Below, piece by piece: positions 27,182 to 36,320 of a DNA stretch of 64,000 nt. The position numbers were made by a program, and so were the translations under genes. Location: contig NZ_JHWL01000018.1 in assembly GCF_000622085.1 (NCBI RefSeq), positions 24,109 to 88,108 of the forward strand, written 5' to 3'. This DNA is from Butyrivibrio proteoclasticus P6B7 (GTDB taxonomy: Bacteria > Bacillota > Clostridia > Lachnospirales > Lachnospiraceae). How positions within the stretch are numbered: the stretch's first letter is position 1; every line of letters begins with the position of its first letter. The notes under the pieces were generated by a model that had not been told where the DNA came from, ran no database searches, and worked only from the letters and a program-made list of their open reading frames with translations.

Positions 27182-27991
27182 ATGTCAGTACATGAGGAAA
27201 TAAGGGAACAAAGGAAGAAACTTAAGGGCCAGGGTTTTAAAGCACACTGGGATTATTTTTGGGAATACTACAAGATTCATGTTGTTGTGGCAATAGCAGT
27301 GATCATTCTTATAAGCGTACTTATCCACGATATTGCAGCAGCTAAGCCAACAGGCTTCTACGCTATGGTCATCAACAGCAGTGCTTCTTTTTCACAGGAG
27401 GATGTCGAGAAGTCCTTTGAAGAATATTCACAGATGGACACCAGCTCCTATGAATGTAACATCGATATGTCTTCAAGCTACAATCCTCAGACCGTTGACC
27501 AGATGACCATGGTTACTGTACAGAAGATCATGGCTAACATCTCTGCAGGAGAGCTGGATGTTATCATGGGCGATACTTCAGCCTTTTACTACTACGCTAA
27601 TATGCAGACCTTCATTGATCTGACTACAGTTCTTTCAGAGGAGCAGCTGTCCAAATACAGCGACCAGCTTGTATATGTAGATCAGTCCTTCCTGGATTAC
27701 CTTGATTCAGATGCATATCAGACCTTCCTCTCTACAGGAGAGTATGACAAGGACAACCACTACGCAGCCATGGCTGCTGAGCAGTACAAGACAGGCGTTT
27801 ATCCTGATGTTCCAATCGAGAACATGGATAAGCCAATTCCTGTAGGTATCCGCGTAGATCAGACTACTTCCAAGGTTCTTTCAGGGGCCCACGCCTATGA
27901 AGCAACAGATGCTCCTATCATCGGCATCATTCAGACAACACAGCGCACTGACATGTGCCTTAAGTTCATAGAATTCATGCTGGAGCAGTAA
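27182..27991 (+). CDS. Hypothetical single-pass membrane protein
   Basis: A 269-residue protein with a charged cytoplasmic N-terminus, one membrane segment (about residues 35-56) and an external domain rich in Ser/Thr/Gln and aromatics. The pattern of a short Lys/Arg-rich head, one anchor and an extracellular domain recalls clostridial solute-binding-like or cell-surface proteins, but no named family is recognised. AGAGGA precedes the ATG, and a strong terminator follows at once, so it is monocistronic. Confidence 0.75.
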   Translation: MSVHEEIREQRKKLKGQGFKAHWDYFWEYYKIHVVVAIAVIILISVLIHDIAAAKPTGFYAMVINSSASFSQEDVEKSFEEYSQMDTSSYECNIDMSSSYNPQTVDQMTMVTVQKIMANISAGELDVIMGDTSAFYYYANMQTFIDLTTVLSEEQLSKYSDQLVYVDQSFLDYLDSDAYQTFLSTGEYDKDNHYAAMAAEQYKTGVYPDVPIENMDKPIPVGIRVDQTTSKVLSGAHAYEATDAPIIGIIQTTQRTDMCLKFIEFMLEQ

Positions 27992-28004
27992 AATAGACAT
28001 CAAT

Positions 28005-28042
28005 AAAGCACGTACCATTTTGAATATGGTACGTGCTTTTTC
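28005..28042 (+). terminator. Terminator after the membrane protein gene
   Basis: AAAGCACGTACCAT pairs perfectly with ATGGTACGTGCTTT around a short loop, then TTTTCTTT follows. It is a strong terminator for the plus-strand gene. Confidence 0.92.
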
Positions 28043-28049
28043 TTTGCCA

Positions 28050-28083
28050 CAAAAAAGGCTACCCGGAATACCAGGCAGCCTCT
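28050..28083 (-). terminator. Terminator of the aspartate kinase gene
   Basis: GGCTGCC and GGTAGCC segments form a stem on the minus strand just past the lysC stop, ending in TTTTTT. It converges with the terminator of the plus-strand gene. Confidence 0.7.
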
Positions 28084-28089
28084 AAATCA

Positions 28090-29409
28090 TCAGATTGCTG
28101 TTGTTACAAAGATATCGTAGATAGCTCTGATGGCCTTTTCAAAGTCACGAGTCTCAACACCGATGATGATGTTAAGCTCGGAAGAACCCTGATCGATCAT
28201 GCGGACATTGACTGAAGCATGAGCAAGGGCTGAGAAGATACGGCCCGCTGTACCACGGGTTGACTTCATGCCACGACCTACAACTGCGATAAGTGCCAGG
28301 TCTGACTCAATCTCAAGCATATCTGGATGAGCAAGTCTGTGGATCTCAGATACAACTGACTGCTCCTTCTCAATGAACTCATCCTGCTGAACAAATACAG
28401 TCATAGTATCGATTCCAGAAGGAACGTGCTCGATTGAGATATCCTGATCCTCGAAGGCCTGAAGAACCTTACGCATAAATCCTACCTCAGAGTTCATCTG
28501 ATCCTTAAGGATGTTCACGCAGCAGAAGCCCTTCTTACCTGCGATACCTGTGATAACGAACTTGGACTTCTTAGCTGTAGACTCTACGATCCAAGTACCA
28601 GGATCCTCTGGCTTGTTGGTGTTTCTGATATTGATCGGGATACCTTCCTTACGAACAGGGAAGATAGCATCCTCATGAAGAACTGAAGCTCCCATGTAGG
28701 CAAGCTCTCGAAGCTCTGTATATGTGATAGTTTCAATGTGTGGTGGCTTCTCGATGATACGAGGATCTGCAACAAGGAATCCTGATACATCTGTCCAGTT
28801 CTCGTAAACATCAGCCTTGATAGCTCTTGAAACGATGGAGCCTGTGATGTCAGAACCACCTCTTGAGAAGGTCTTGATCTTGCCATCGGAATATGCTCCG
28901 TAGAATCCAGGGATTACAGCCTTTGGAGTTTTCTCAAGCTTCTTGGCCATCTGCTTGTTGGTCTTCTCTGCATCAAACTCACCGTTCTTGTCAAAAGATA
29001 CAACTGTAGCAGAATCGATGAACTCATAGCCAAGGTATGCTGCCATGATGATACCGTTTAAGTATTCTCCACGGCTGGCTGCGTAGTCGCTTCCTGCCTT
29101 TATCTTAAAGTTCTTCTCGATTGTCTTAAACTCATCGGCAAGGCTAAGCTTAAGGGAAAGTCCCTTGATGATCTCATCATATCTTGCCTTGATATCAGCA
29201 AGCTGCTTGGAGAAATCTTTTCCTGCCTCAGCAAGGGCGTAGGTTTTGTAGAGCATGTCAGTAACCTTGGTGTCCTTGGAATTTCTTTTTCCAGGAGCAG
29301 AAGGAACAACATATACTCTGTCAGGATCTGCCTTGATGATTTCGCCAACCTTCTTGAACTGCTCTGCGCTGGCAAGTGAGCTACCGCCGAATTTAACTAC
29401 CTTTTTCAT
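28090..29409 (-). CDS. lysC: Aspartate kinase
   Basis: A 439-residue monofunctional aspartokinase, the first step of the aspartate pathway to threonine, methionine and lysine. The N-terminal KFGGSS nucleotide-binding motif and FSRGGSDITGS are intact. The C-terminus carries two ACT domains (from about residue 310, with GFMRKVLQAFEDQDISIEHV and a GRGMKSTRGTAGRIF segment) for feedback control. It lies downstream of hom on the same strand, so synthesis of homoserine precursors is grouped. The paralogue type (lysine or threonine sensitive) cannot be read by eye. Confidence 0.95.
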   Translation of the reverse strand: MKKVVKFGGSSLASAEQFKKVGEIIKADPDRVYVVPSAPGKRNSKDTKVTDMLYKTYALAEAGKDFSKQLADIKARYDEIIKGLSLKLSLADEFKTIEKNFKIKAGSDYAASRGEYLNGIIMAAYLGYEFIDSATVVSFDKNGEFDAEKTNKQMAKKLEKTPKAVIPGFYGAYSDGKIKTFSRGGSDITGSIVSRAIKADVYENWTDVSGFLVADPRIIEKPPHIETITYTELRELAYMGASVLHEDAIFPVRKEGIPINIRNTNKPEDPGTWIVESTAKKSKFVITGIAGKKGFCCVNILKDQMNSEVGFMRKVLQAFEDQDISIEHVPSGIDTMTVFVQQDEFIEKEQSVVSEIHRLAHPDMLEIESDLALIAVVGRGMKSTRGTAGRIFSALAHASVNVRMIDQGSSELNIIIGVETRDFEKAIRAIYDIFVTTAI

Positions 29410-29475
29410 AATTTCTTTTCCTCGATAATCATAATATTATTTATAAAATCATATTATTGTCTGATCAGCAGGCAA

Positions 29476-30684
29476 TTAGTACAGTCTGATATATCCCTTA
29501 ACGCTGTCGAACTTCCACAGTTTCTCCTCAAAATCCTTTTCAGAAACAAGGTCTGTAACGAAGGCGAATTCTGAATGAACGCTGTTTCTCTTAACAACGT
29601 CAATGTCCTGTCCAAAGAGCTCATAGGCCTTGTCCTTCTCGCCTTCTGGAACTCTTACAAAGAAGCGTCTTACTGCGTTGTCCTTGCTTGTAAGCTCTGC
29701 CTTCTCTGATCCAAGGTTAACTTCGATGTGCTTACCCTTGTGCTTAAGAATATCGATAACGTCAGCAACAACAGCACTTGCTGTGGCATTCTTGCCGGCG
29801 CCCTTTCCGTAGAACATTACATCGCCAAGCATATTGCCATGAACGTTGATGGCATTGAATACTCCGTTAACAGCTGCAAGAGGATTCTCCTGAGGAACAA
29901 GGAATGGAGCAACAATAGTAAAGAAGCCATTCTCATTTCTCTTGCACATTCCAAGGAGCTTAATAGACATGTTGAGCGCTCTTGCATACTCAAAGTCCTC
30001 GATGCTGATCTTGGAAATACCCTCTGTATAGATATCCTCGTAGTTAACATGCTTACCACTCATAAGGCTTGAAAGAATGGCGATCTTACGGCAGGCATCA
30101 TAGCCTTCAACGTCAGCTTCAGGATTTCTTTCTGCGTAGCCCTTCTCCTGAGCCTTCTTAAGAACTGTCTCAAAGCCCATTCCCTCTTTATCCATCTTGG
30201 TGAGGATGTAGTTGGTGGTTCCGTTAAGGATACCTGTTATGGCATCGATCTTCTCATGCTTGAGAGAATCATTGATGCTGCGAAGAACAGGAATTCCGCC
30301 GCCAACACTGGCTTCAAAAAGGTAGCTCACATTGTGCTTCTTGGCAAGTTCTACCAGCTCTGGTCCGTGAACAGCCACAAGTTCTTTATTAGAAGTGCAT
30401 ACGCTCTTGCCCTTCATAATGGCGTTCTTTTCAAATGTAAAGGCTGGCTCAAGACCACCCATAGTCTCGCAAATAACATCTACCTCAGGGTCATCCAAGA
30501 TCACGTTAATATCATGAACCACCTGAGCCTCATGCTTATCTCCTGGGAAATCGCGAAGATCCAGAATGTACTTAAGTTCAACGCTCTCTCCTGCGCTCTT
30601 TGCAACTTCCTGGGCATTAGTATCCAAAACCTCTACTACGCCGCTTCCTACTGTTCCATAACCCAAAACTGCTACCTTTGCCAT
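29476..30684 (-). CDS. hom: Homoserine dehydrogenase
   Basis: A 402-residue NAD(P)-dependent enzyme that reduces aspartate semialdehyde to homoserine. The Rossmann motif is VLGYGTVGSGV, the catalytic region contains NGTTNYILTKM and the ADVEGYDACRKIAIL helix, and a C-terminal ACT-like domain starts near residue 335. The start at 30684 follows TTGGAGGAAG; four upstream residues are possible. It sits between the ACT regulator and lysC in one minus-strand unit. Confidence 0.96.
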   Translation of the reverse strand: MAKVAVLGYGTVGSGVVEVLDTNAQEVAKSAGESVELKYILDLRDFPGDKHEAQVVHDINVILDDPEVDVICETMGGLEPAFTFEKNAIMKGKSVCTSNKELVAVHGPELVELAKKHNVSYLFEASVGGGIPVLRSINDSLKHEKIDAITGILNGTTNYILTKMDKEGMGFETVLKKAQEKGYAERNPEADVEGYDACRKIAILSSLMSGKHVNYEDIYTEGISKISIEDFEYARALNMSIKLLGMCKRNENGFFTIVAPFLVPQENPLAAVNGVFNAINVHGNMLGDVMFYGKGAGKNATASAVVADVIDILKHKGKHIEVNLGSEKAELTSKDNAVRRFFVRVPEGEKDKAYELFGQDIDVVKRNSVHSEFAFVTDLVSEKDFEEKLWKFDSVKGYIRLY

Positions 30685-30725
30685 GTCTTCCTCCAAGTAT
30701 ATATTCTAAGTGTATTAAAAACAAA

Positions 30726-31181
30726 TTAAGAGAACGTAGCACTTCGTCCAGTAATATGGACCTTGTGCATACCTTCGGCCTTTTCCATAATGGAAATCAT
30801 CTCCATTACATCTCTTGTAGTTGGTAAAACCTGAATTGTGATTGAAATAGATGCAACTCCGTTAAGCGGAATCGACTGATGTATCGTAAGGATGTTGGCT
30901 CCAAACTCAGCAATGAGATTGAGCACATAAGACAGAAGTCCCACCTCATCATTCATCTGGAATGTGAGTGTAAGTGTGGTTCCCTGGAGGCTATCGTGAA
31001 ACTCGTATATATCCTCTTTGTACTTGTAAAAAGAGCTACGGCTGATGCCAAGTCTTGTGGCAGCTTCATTAACTGTCTTGACCTTTCCGGACTCCAGTAG
31101 CTTCTTAGCCTCAACAACCTTGAGAAGAACCTCTGGTACAGCCTGCTTTTTAATTACGTAGTATCCTGTATCTTGTTGCAT
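30726..31181 (-). CDS. ACT domain protein (PheB/UPF0735 family)
   Basis: A 151-residue protein with an N-terminal helix-turn-helix-like region (VNEAATRLGISRSSFYKYK) and a C-terminal ACT domain (FQMNDEVGLLSYVLNLIAE). It matches the PheB/UPF0735 family commonly found directly before hom in Clostridia. The likely role is amino-acid sensing control of the aspartate pathway. It leads the hom-lysC unit, 41 bp upstream of hom. A GGAGG lies 12 nt before the ATG. Confidence 0.9.
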   Translation of the reverse strand: MQQDTGYYVIKKQAVPEVLLKVVEAKKLLESGKVKTVNEAATRLGISRSSFYKYKEDIYEFHDSLQGTTLTLTFQMNDEVGLLSYVLNLIAEFGANILTIHQSIPLNGVASISITIQVLPTTRDVMEMISIMEKAEGMHKVHITGRSATFS

Positions 31182-31309
31182 GAAAATGTATTTCCTCCGC
31201 GGACATCTGTTTGCACTGGAAAGAGTTTAGCACATTAAAGTCCCAAAGGCAATAATAATTTTCACTAACAAGACAGGATTTTTGGCGAGGTTTTTGTTAA
31301 TATTTCACA

Positions 31310-32497
31310 TTACTCTACTATTTCTCTATAGGTTTCAGGCTTATTCTCATCGAAAATCTCGTTAGCCCACATGACTGTAACAAGATCCTCTGTCTCTGAG
31401 AGATTGACAATGTTGTGTGTATATCCAGGAAGCATCTGCACTGCCTGAATCTTATCACCTGAAACCTCATAGTTAAGAACAGGATACTCTTTACCTGTTT
31501 CCGGGTCTATGCCAAGCTTCCTCTCCTGGATAAGCCCGTGACCTGATACCACGATAAAGATCTCCCATTTAGAATTGTGCCAGTGCTGGCCCTTGGTCAC
31601 ACCAGGTTTGGAAACGTTGATGCTGACCTGTCCGCAGGAAGCGGACTTAATAAGTTCTGTAAAATGTCCCCTGTCATCAGAAGACATTGGAATGTCATAA
31701 ATAACCTTCTCCTTAGGAAGGTATGAAAGATATGTTGAATAGAGCTTCTTGGCAAAAGACCCTTCCGGAATCTCAGGCATCACAAGGCTCTTAGGCATTG
31801 CTTCGAGTCTGTTTAAAAGATCTACGATCTCTCCTAAAGTTGCTCTATGGCTTACAGGAACCTTGCAGTAGTCACCATCCCTGTGCTCTCTGCCCTCAAG
31901 GGCATCAAGCATCTCTTTTACCAGGTCATCAATGTAGACAAGCTCAAGCTCTGTAGATGGGTCGTTGACCTGAATAGGAAGATCATTGGCGATGTTGTTG
32001 CAGAAGGTAGCCACAGCAGAATTGTAGTTAGGTCTGCACCACTTGCCAAAAAGGTTAGGGAATCTGTACACCAGCACCTTGGCACCGGTTCTCTTGCTGT
32101 ACTCAAAGAAGAGCTTTTCTCCCTCAAGCTTACTCTTACCGTACTCAGAATCTGCAAATCTTCCCTCTAATGAGGCCTGGATTGAGGATGAAAGCATAAT
32201 TGTAGCCTTGTTGCCATACTCCTCCAAAAGCCCAAGTAAAGTGGAGGCAAAGCCAAAATTGCCCTCCATGAATTCCTTAGGATCCTTAGGTCTGTTAACT
32301 CCAGCCAGATTGAAGACAAAGTCCGCCTCCTGGCAGTAGTCCTTTAAAAGAATAGGATCGCTATCTATGTCGTATTCAAATATTCCCTCGATATGAAGTG
32401 TAGGCCTGGTTCTATCCTTGCCATCTCTGATGTTCTTAAGATTTTCCACAAGGTTTCGTCCAACGAAGCCCTTTGCACCTGTAACGAGAATTTTCAT
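31310..32497 (-). CDS. capF: CapF-type reductase/epimerase with cupin domain
   Basis: A 395-residue bifunctional enzyme of UDP-N-acetyl-L-fucosamine synthesis. The N-terminal short-chain dehydrogenase domain starts with ILVTGAKGFVGRNL and has an active-site YGKSK. The C-terminal cupin domain (from about residue 270, with TKGQHWHNSKWEIFIV) carries metal-binding histidines, as in CapF/WbjC/FnlB. The start at 32497 is chosen over a GTG three codons upstream. It is the last gene of the six-gene polysaccharide operon and acts after the CapE-type dehydratase in the same operon. Confidence 0.92.
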   Translation of the reverse strand: MKILVTGAKGFVGRNLVENLKNIRDGKDRTRPTLHIEGIFEYDIDSDPILLKDYCQEADFVFNLAGVNRPKDPKEFMEGNFGFASTLLGLLEEYGNKATIMLSSSIQASLEGRFADSEYGKSKLEGEKLFFEYSKRTGAKVLVYRFPNLFGKWCRPNYNSAVATFCNNIANDLPIQVNDPSTELELVYIDDLVKEMLDALEGREHRDGDYCKVPVSHRATLGEIVDLLNRLEAMPKSLVMPEIPEGSFAKKLYSTYLSYLPKEKVIYDIPMSSDDRGHFTELIKSASCGQVSINVSKPGVTKGQHWHNSKWEIFIVVSGHGLIQERKLGIDPETGKEYPVLNYEVSGDKIQAVQMLPGYTHNIVNLSETEDLVTVMWANEIFDENKPETYREIVE

Positions 32498-32550
32498 CTC
32501 ATTCACTCACTTTCTCGTATTTCTTAATCTGAATCTGTAAAAAGAGCTAA

Positions 32551-33843
32551 TTACTTACCGCTCATCTCTCTAAGTTTATCTATCAGCGTCTCGAAGTGCT
32601 GATCTTCCATGAAGTTATCTCTAAAGAAGTCTCTGCCCTTATCTCCACAGTCAGCATACTTATCCTTGTTATCAGCAAAATCCAAAAGGGCCTGTCCGTA
32701 GGCCACATCGTCCCCGGCAGTAACACACTTACCGCACTGGGCCTTACCGATAATATCGCTGGCTGCACCATTAGCTGCTGCCAGGATAGTCTTACCTGCT
32801 GCCATGTAGGTCTGAAGCTTACCTGGAAGTGTATCTCCAATACGGGTACTTCCATCAAGAGTCAGGACACATGCATCTGCCTTGGTATAGAAGGCCACAG
32901 CCTCCTTAAAGGGCTTTGGTCCGTAGAAGATAACCTGGTCTTCCAAAGACAGCTCTTTTACCAGGGCTACAGTATCTTCGTAGGCAGATCCGCCGCCTAC
33001 CATGTGAAGGGTAACGTCGTTCCTACCCTTAAACACAGACATGGCTCTAATGAGGCAGTCCACGTTCTGAGCCTTTCCAATATTGCCGATAAAAAGAAAA
33101 TCCGTCCTTCCGTCAGGGGTCTTCTTAGTATCCAGTGAAAGGAGCCCAGCGTCAGCGTACTGAGGAAGGTAGCTCATCTTCTCTCTGCCAATGCCGTTAA
33201 CTCTCTGAAGGTACTCAAAGAATGGCTCTGAAGAAACCGCGATATGATCGCAGGCTTTGTAAATCCTCTTGGTCCAGGCATGTATCATCCTGTAGGGAAG
33301 AGTTCCCTCCTTGATGCTCATGGCCTTTACGCACTCAGGCCAAATGTCCATGCAATATAAAAAAAGCGGCTTGTGATAGCGCTTTTTAAGGGCTATCGCT
33401 GGCACTGCCATAGTAACTGGCGATACTTCCCACACGTAGATAACATCGAAGTCTGCATCCTCGGAAGTCTTCCCCCAGACGTCAGTGTGCTTAAAATCCT
33501 GAGTCAAAGCCCTGAACTTGCCATTAAAAGCAAAGGACAGATAGCTAAGACTTCTGAAAATAGGCCCATGGCGTCTTGCGATGGTAGGAACACGATAGAC
33601 ATCAGCCCCTTTATAGTTCTGATGTCTATTCTTACCATGCTTATATTCAGGCGGAATCCTGGTGGTGGTGTAGTCTGGAAGGCCTGTGAGTACAGTTACT
33701 CTGTGGCCTTTCTGAACCAGCTTCTCCACGATGTCATTAACCGCATATATATCAGGCCAAAAGCACTCGGTAACCACCAGTATCTTAAGGCCCTTTTCGT
33801 TATTCATATTCAGATTGCCATTATTACTGTTTGCATCTGTCAT
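32551..33843 (-). CDS. Glycosyltransferase family 4 (WbuB-like)
   Basis: A 430-residue GT-B fold retaining glycosyltransferase. The N-terminal acceptor domain starts with ILVVTECFWPD, and the C-terminal donor domain includes FLFIGNIGKAQNVDCLI and a TLPGKLQTYMAAGKTIL segment. It resembles WbuB-type enzymes that add N-acetyl-L-fucosamine to a lipid-linked sugar, which suits its place between the CapE and CapF genes. No membrane segment is predicted; it should act at the inner face of the membrane. The donor assignment is inference from the operon. Confidence 0.88.
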   Translation of the reverse strand: MTDANSNNGNLNMNNEKGLKILVVTECFWPDIYAVNDIVEKLVQKGHRVTVLTGLPDYTTTRIPPEYKHGKNRHQNYKGADVYRVPTIARRHGPIFRSLSYLSFAFNGKFRALTQDFKHTDVWGKTSEDADFDVIYVWEVSPVTMAVPAIALKKRYHKPLFLYCMDIWPECVKAMSIKEGTLPYRMIHAWTKRIYKACDHIAVSSEPFFEYLQRVNGIGREKMSYLPQYADAGLLSLDTKKTPDGRTDFLFIGNIGKAQNVDCLIRAMSVFKGRNDVTLHMVGGGSAYEDTVALVKELSLEDQVIFYGPKPFKEAVAFYTKADACVLTLDGSTRIGDTLPGKLQTYMAAGKTILAAANGAASDIIGKAQCGKCVTAGDDVAYGQALLDFADNKDKYADCGDKGRDFFRDNFMEDQHFETLIDKLREMSGK

Positions 33844-33849
33844 AATAGA

Positions 33850-34893
33850 TTACGCATTCTTAAGCTTTTCAAGCTCTTCCTGAACATACTTGGTCTCAAG
33901 GAGCTTCTTGACCATACCGTCAACATCAAGTCTGTTGGTGTTATGGCTTGTGTAAGCCTCATCTGCTGCAGTGTGAACTTCACCCTGAACATAGAACTTG
34001 TCATAGTTAAGATCTCTTGCATCAGCAACAACGCGGTAGTAATCGCCCATATCCTCTGCACGAAGTCTCTCTTCCTTGGTAAGAAGAGTCTCGTAGAGCT
34101 TCTCACCGTGACGGGATCCGATAACCTTAACCTCAGTCTCACCAAAGAGTCTCTGAACTGCTGTAGAGAGATCTCCGATAGTAGCAGCGTCTGCCTTCTG
34201 GATGAAAAGATCTCCTGGGTTACCGTGTGTAAATGCGAACATAACAAGGTCAACAGCCTCATCAAGGTTCATCATGAATCTTGTCATGTTAGGGTCTGTA
34301 ATTGTGATTGGATGGCCATTCTTGATCTGCTCCCTAAAGAGTGGAATAACTGATCCTCTTGAGCACATTACGTTACCGTAACGAGTACAATTAAGGATTG
34401 TACCTCTCTCTGCTGCCATTCTTGCGTTGGCATAAACGATATGCTCCATCATGGCCTTTGAGATACCCATTGAATTGATTGGGTAAGCTGCCTTATCAGT
34501 TGAAAGGCAGATAACATGCTTAACGCCGCATTCAACAGCTGCATGAATAAGATTGTCTGTACCCTCGATGTTGGTTCTTACAGCCTCCATAGGGAAGAAC
34601 TCACAGCTTGGAACCTCCTTAAGAGCTGCTGCATGAAAGATATAATCAACGCCATACATACTGTCACGAAGGCTCTGAATGTTACGTACATCGCCAATAA
34701 AGAACTTAACCTTGTTGTAGTACTCAGGATAGAAAGCCTGAAGCTCATGTCTCATGTCATCCTGCTTCTTCTCATCACGTGAAAAGATCCTGATCTCTCC
34801 GATATCACTTGTAAGGAAGTGGTCAAGTACGCAGTGACCAAAGCTTCCTGTACCTCCTGTTATAAGTAGTGTCTTATCCTTAAATTCACTCAT
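33850..34893 (-). CDS. capE: UDP-GlcNAc 4,6-dehydratase/5-epimerase (CapE type)
   Basis: A 347-residue short-chain dehydrogenase that converts UDP-GlcNAc to a 4-keto-6-deoxy L-sugar nucleotide. The NAD-binding motif is LLITGGTGSFG, and the active site contains STDKAAYPINSMGISKAMME, in which Met occupies the usual Tyr position as in the CapE/FlaA1/PseB group. Its product can be used by CapF or by a PseC-type aminotransferase, and both are encoded in this operon. The start overlaps the preceding sugar transferase gene by 4 bp. Confidence 0.92.
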   Translation of the reverse strand: MSEFKDKTLLITGGTGSFGHCVLDHFLTSDIGEIRIFSRDEKKQDDMRHELQAFYPEYYNKVKFFIGDVRNIQSLRDSMYGVDYIFHAAALKEVPSCEFFPMEAVRTNIEGTDNLIHAAVECGVKHVICLSTDKAAYPINSMGISKAMMEHIVYANARMAAERGTILNCTRYGNVMCSRGSVIPLFREQIKNGHPITITDPNMTRFMMNLDEAVDLVMFAFTHGNPGDLFIQKADAATIGDLSTAVQRLFGETEVKVIGSRHGEKLYETLLTKEERLRAEDMGDYYRVVADARDLNYDKFYVQGEVHTAADEAYTSHNTNRLDVDGMVKKLLETKYVQEELEKLKNA

Positions 34894-36320
34894 TTCCTAT
34901 CTCCTGTATTTCTATTATTACTGATCTCAATGATCCTGTTGTCTGCATTGTGCATCTCTGCTGCCTTCTCATCGGTAAAGCCTTCCGTGCTTTCCTTCTG
35001 AACCAGGATCTTAACTGTCTCAAACAGTATCTGAAGATCCAGCAGTATAGAGTAATTTGTTATGTAAAAGAGATCCATCTTAAGCTTGTTAAGTGGGCTC
35101 GTATTATACTTACCAAAAACCTGGGCAGGACCTGTAAGTCCGCCTTTTACCTTAAGTCTGTACACAAACTCAGGAATATCCTCTGTGTACTTCCTTACAT
35201 GCTCAACTCTCTCAGGGCGTGGTCCCACAATGGACATATCTCCCTTTAAGATGTTGATGAGTTGTGGAAGCTCGTCTATTCTGGTTGCTCTGATAAAAGA
35301 TCCAACCTTGGTAATTCTTGGATCCTTCTCCCCGGCTGGATGAGGACGTCCGTCCTTCTCCGCATCCACGATCATGGATCTGAATTTGAGAATGCTGAAC
35401 TCTCTTCCGCCGATGGTGGTTCTGTCCTGTCTAAAGAACACAGGGCCCCCATCCTCAAGCTTAATAGCAAGGGCGGTAATTAAGAGAATCGGGCTTGTGA
35501 GAATAATTCCAATAAGTGAAAAGATTATGTCACAAGTTCTTTTTACAAAGAGCTGCGATGCTGAAAGCCCGCTGTTCCTACAAAGGTAAAGAGGTGTATC
35601 AAAAAGATTGATCTCCTCTGAATTCTTGCCAATTATATCTGAAATCTTAGGTGTGAAGTAAACTCTCTTGCCCTGATTGAAGCATTCCTTAAGGATGTCG
35701 TTCTTAAGTTCCGATGGAATATCGTTGATGAATACTGCATCGTAGGGCTCCATCATGTCGTAGATCTTTTGCAATCCAATGTTCACATTGACTACATCTG
35801 CGATGTGGAACTTGTCCGGTCTTCCATTCATGAAATGGAGCTTTTCATAATCTGCATCCTGATAGATCTCCAGGATCTGATGGGCCTTGAAAAGATATCT
35901 GTAAAGGTCAACCAGTGGCAGTATCAATAGGCACAGAACTACACTCTGAACCAATGATAAAAGAGCATATCTCCAAAGGAAATCCGGAAAGAATCTGAAC
36001 TGTCCGGTGATAGCACAGGAAATCAGAATTTCCACAAAGTTTACACTAAAGAGTGTAAGCACCTGGGAAGCCAGAAGATTGGCCTTTCTGTCAACGCCAA
36101 TCCTGAAGGCCTTAAGGGCCTTACCAATAATATGGTACAGGACAAAGTAGATGCCTGCTGCCATAAGGAGGTTACCTAGTCCCATAAGGCTTCCGGTCTG
36201 GTTGTTGAATCTTACGAATCTGATCCAGACAAAGAAGAACATTCCTGTGGCAATAATGGACAAAAGAACCATGCAAAGCCATCTGTATATATATCTATTT
36301 TGGATCTTAGTTTTCCCCAT
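34890..36320 (-). CDS. Polyprenyl-phosphate sugar phosphotransferase (initiating)
   Basis: A 476-residue membrane enzyme that starts repeat-unit assembly by placing a sugar-1-phosphate on undecaprenyl phosphate. Four or five N-terminal membrane segments are followed by a CoA-binding-like domain, another membrane helix and the C-terminal bacterial sugar transferase domain with GGPVFFRQDRTTIGG, FRSMIVDAEKDG and DELPQLINILKGDMSIVGPR. The start at 36320 overlaps the previous stop by one base (TAATG). The sugar is not predictable by eye. Confidence 0.93.
   Translation of the reverse strand: MGKTKIQNRYIYRWLCMVLLSIIATGMFFFVWIRFVRFNNQTGSLMGLGNLLMAAGIYFVLYHIIGKALKAFRIGVDRKANLLASQVLTLFSVNFVEILISCAITGQFRFFPDFLWRYALLSLVQSVVLCLLILPLVDLYRYLFKAHQILEIYQDADYEKLHFMNGRPDKFHIADVVNVNIGLQKIYDMMEPYDAVFINDIPSELKNDILKECFNQGKRVYFTPKISDIIGKNSEEINLFDTPLYLCRNSGLSASQLFVKRTCDIIFSLIGIILTSPILLITALAIKLEDGGPVFFRQDRTTIGGREFSILKFRSMIVDAEKDGRPHPAGEKDPRITKVGSFIRATRIDELPQLINILKGDMSIVGPRPERVEHVRKYTEDIPEFVYRLKVKGGLTGPAQVFGKYNTSPLNKLKMDLFYITNYSILLDLQILFETVKILVQKESTEGFTDEKAAEMHNADNRIIEISNNRNTGDRK

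Noticed and set aside
29410..29475. Lysine or threonine riboswitch before lysC
   Set aside because: Only 66 bp separate hom and lysC, and no riboswitch-like helices are seen.
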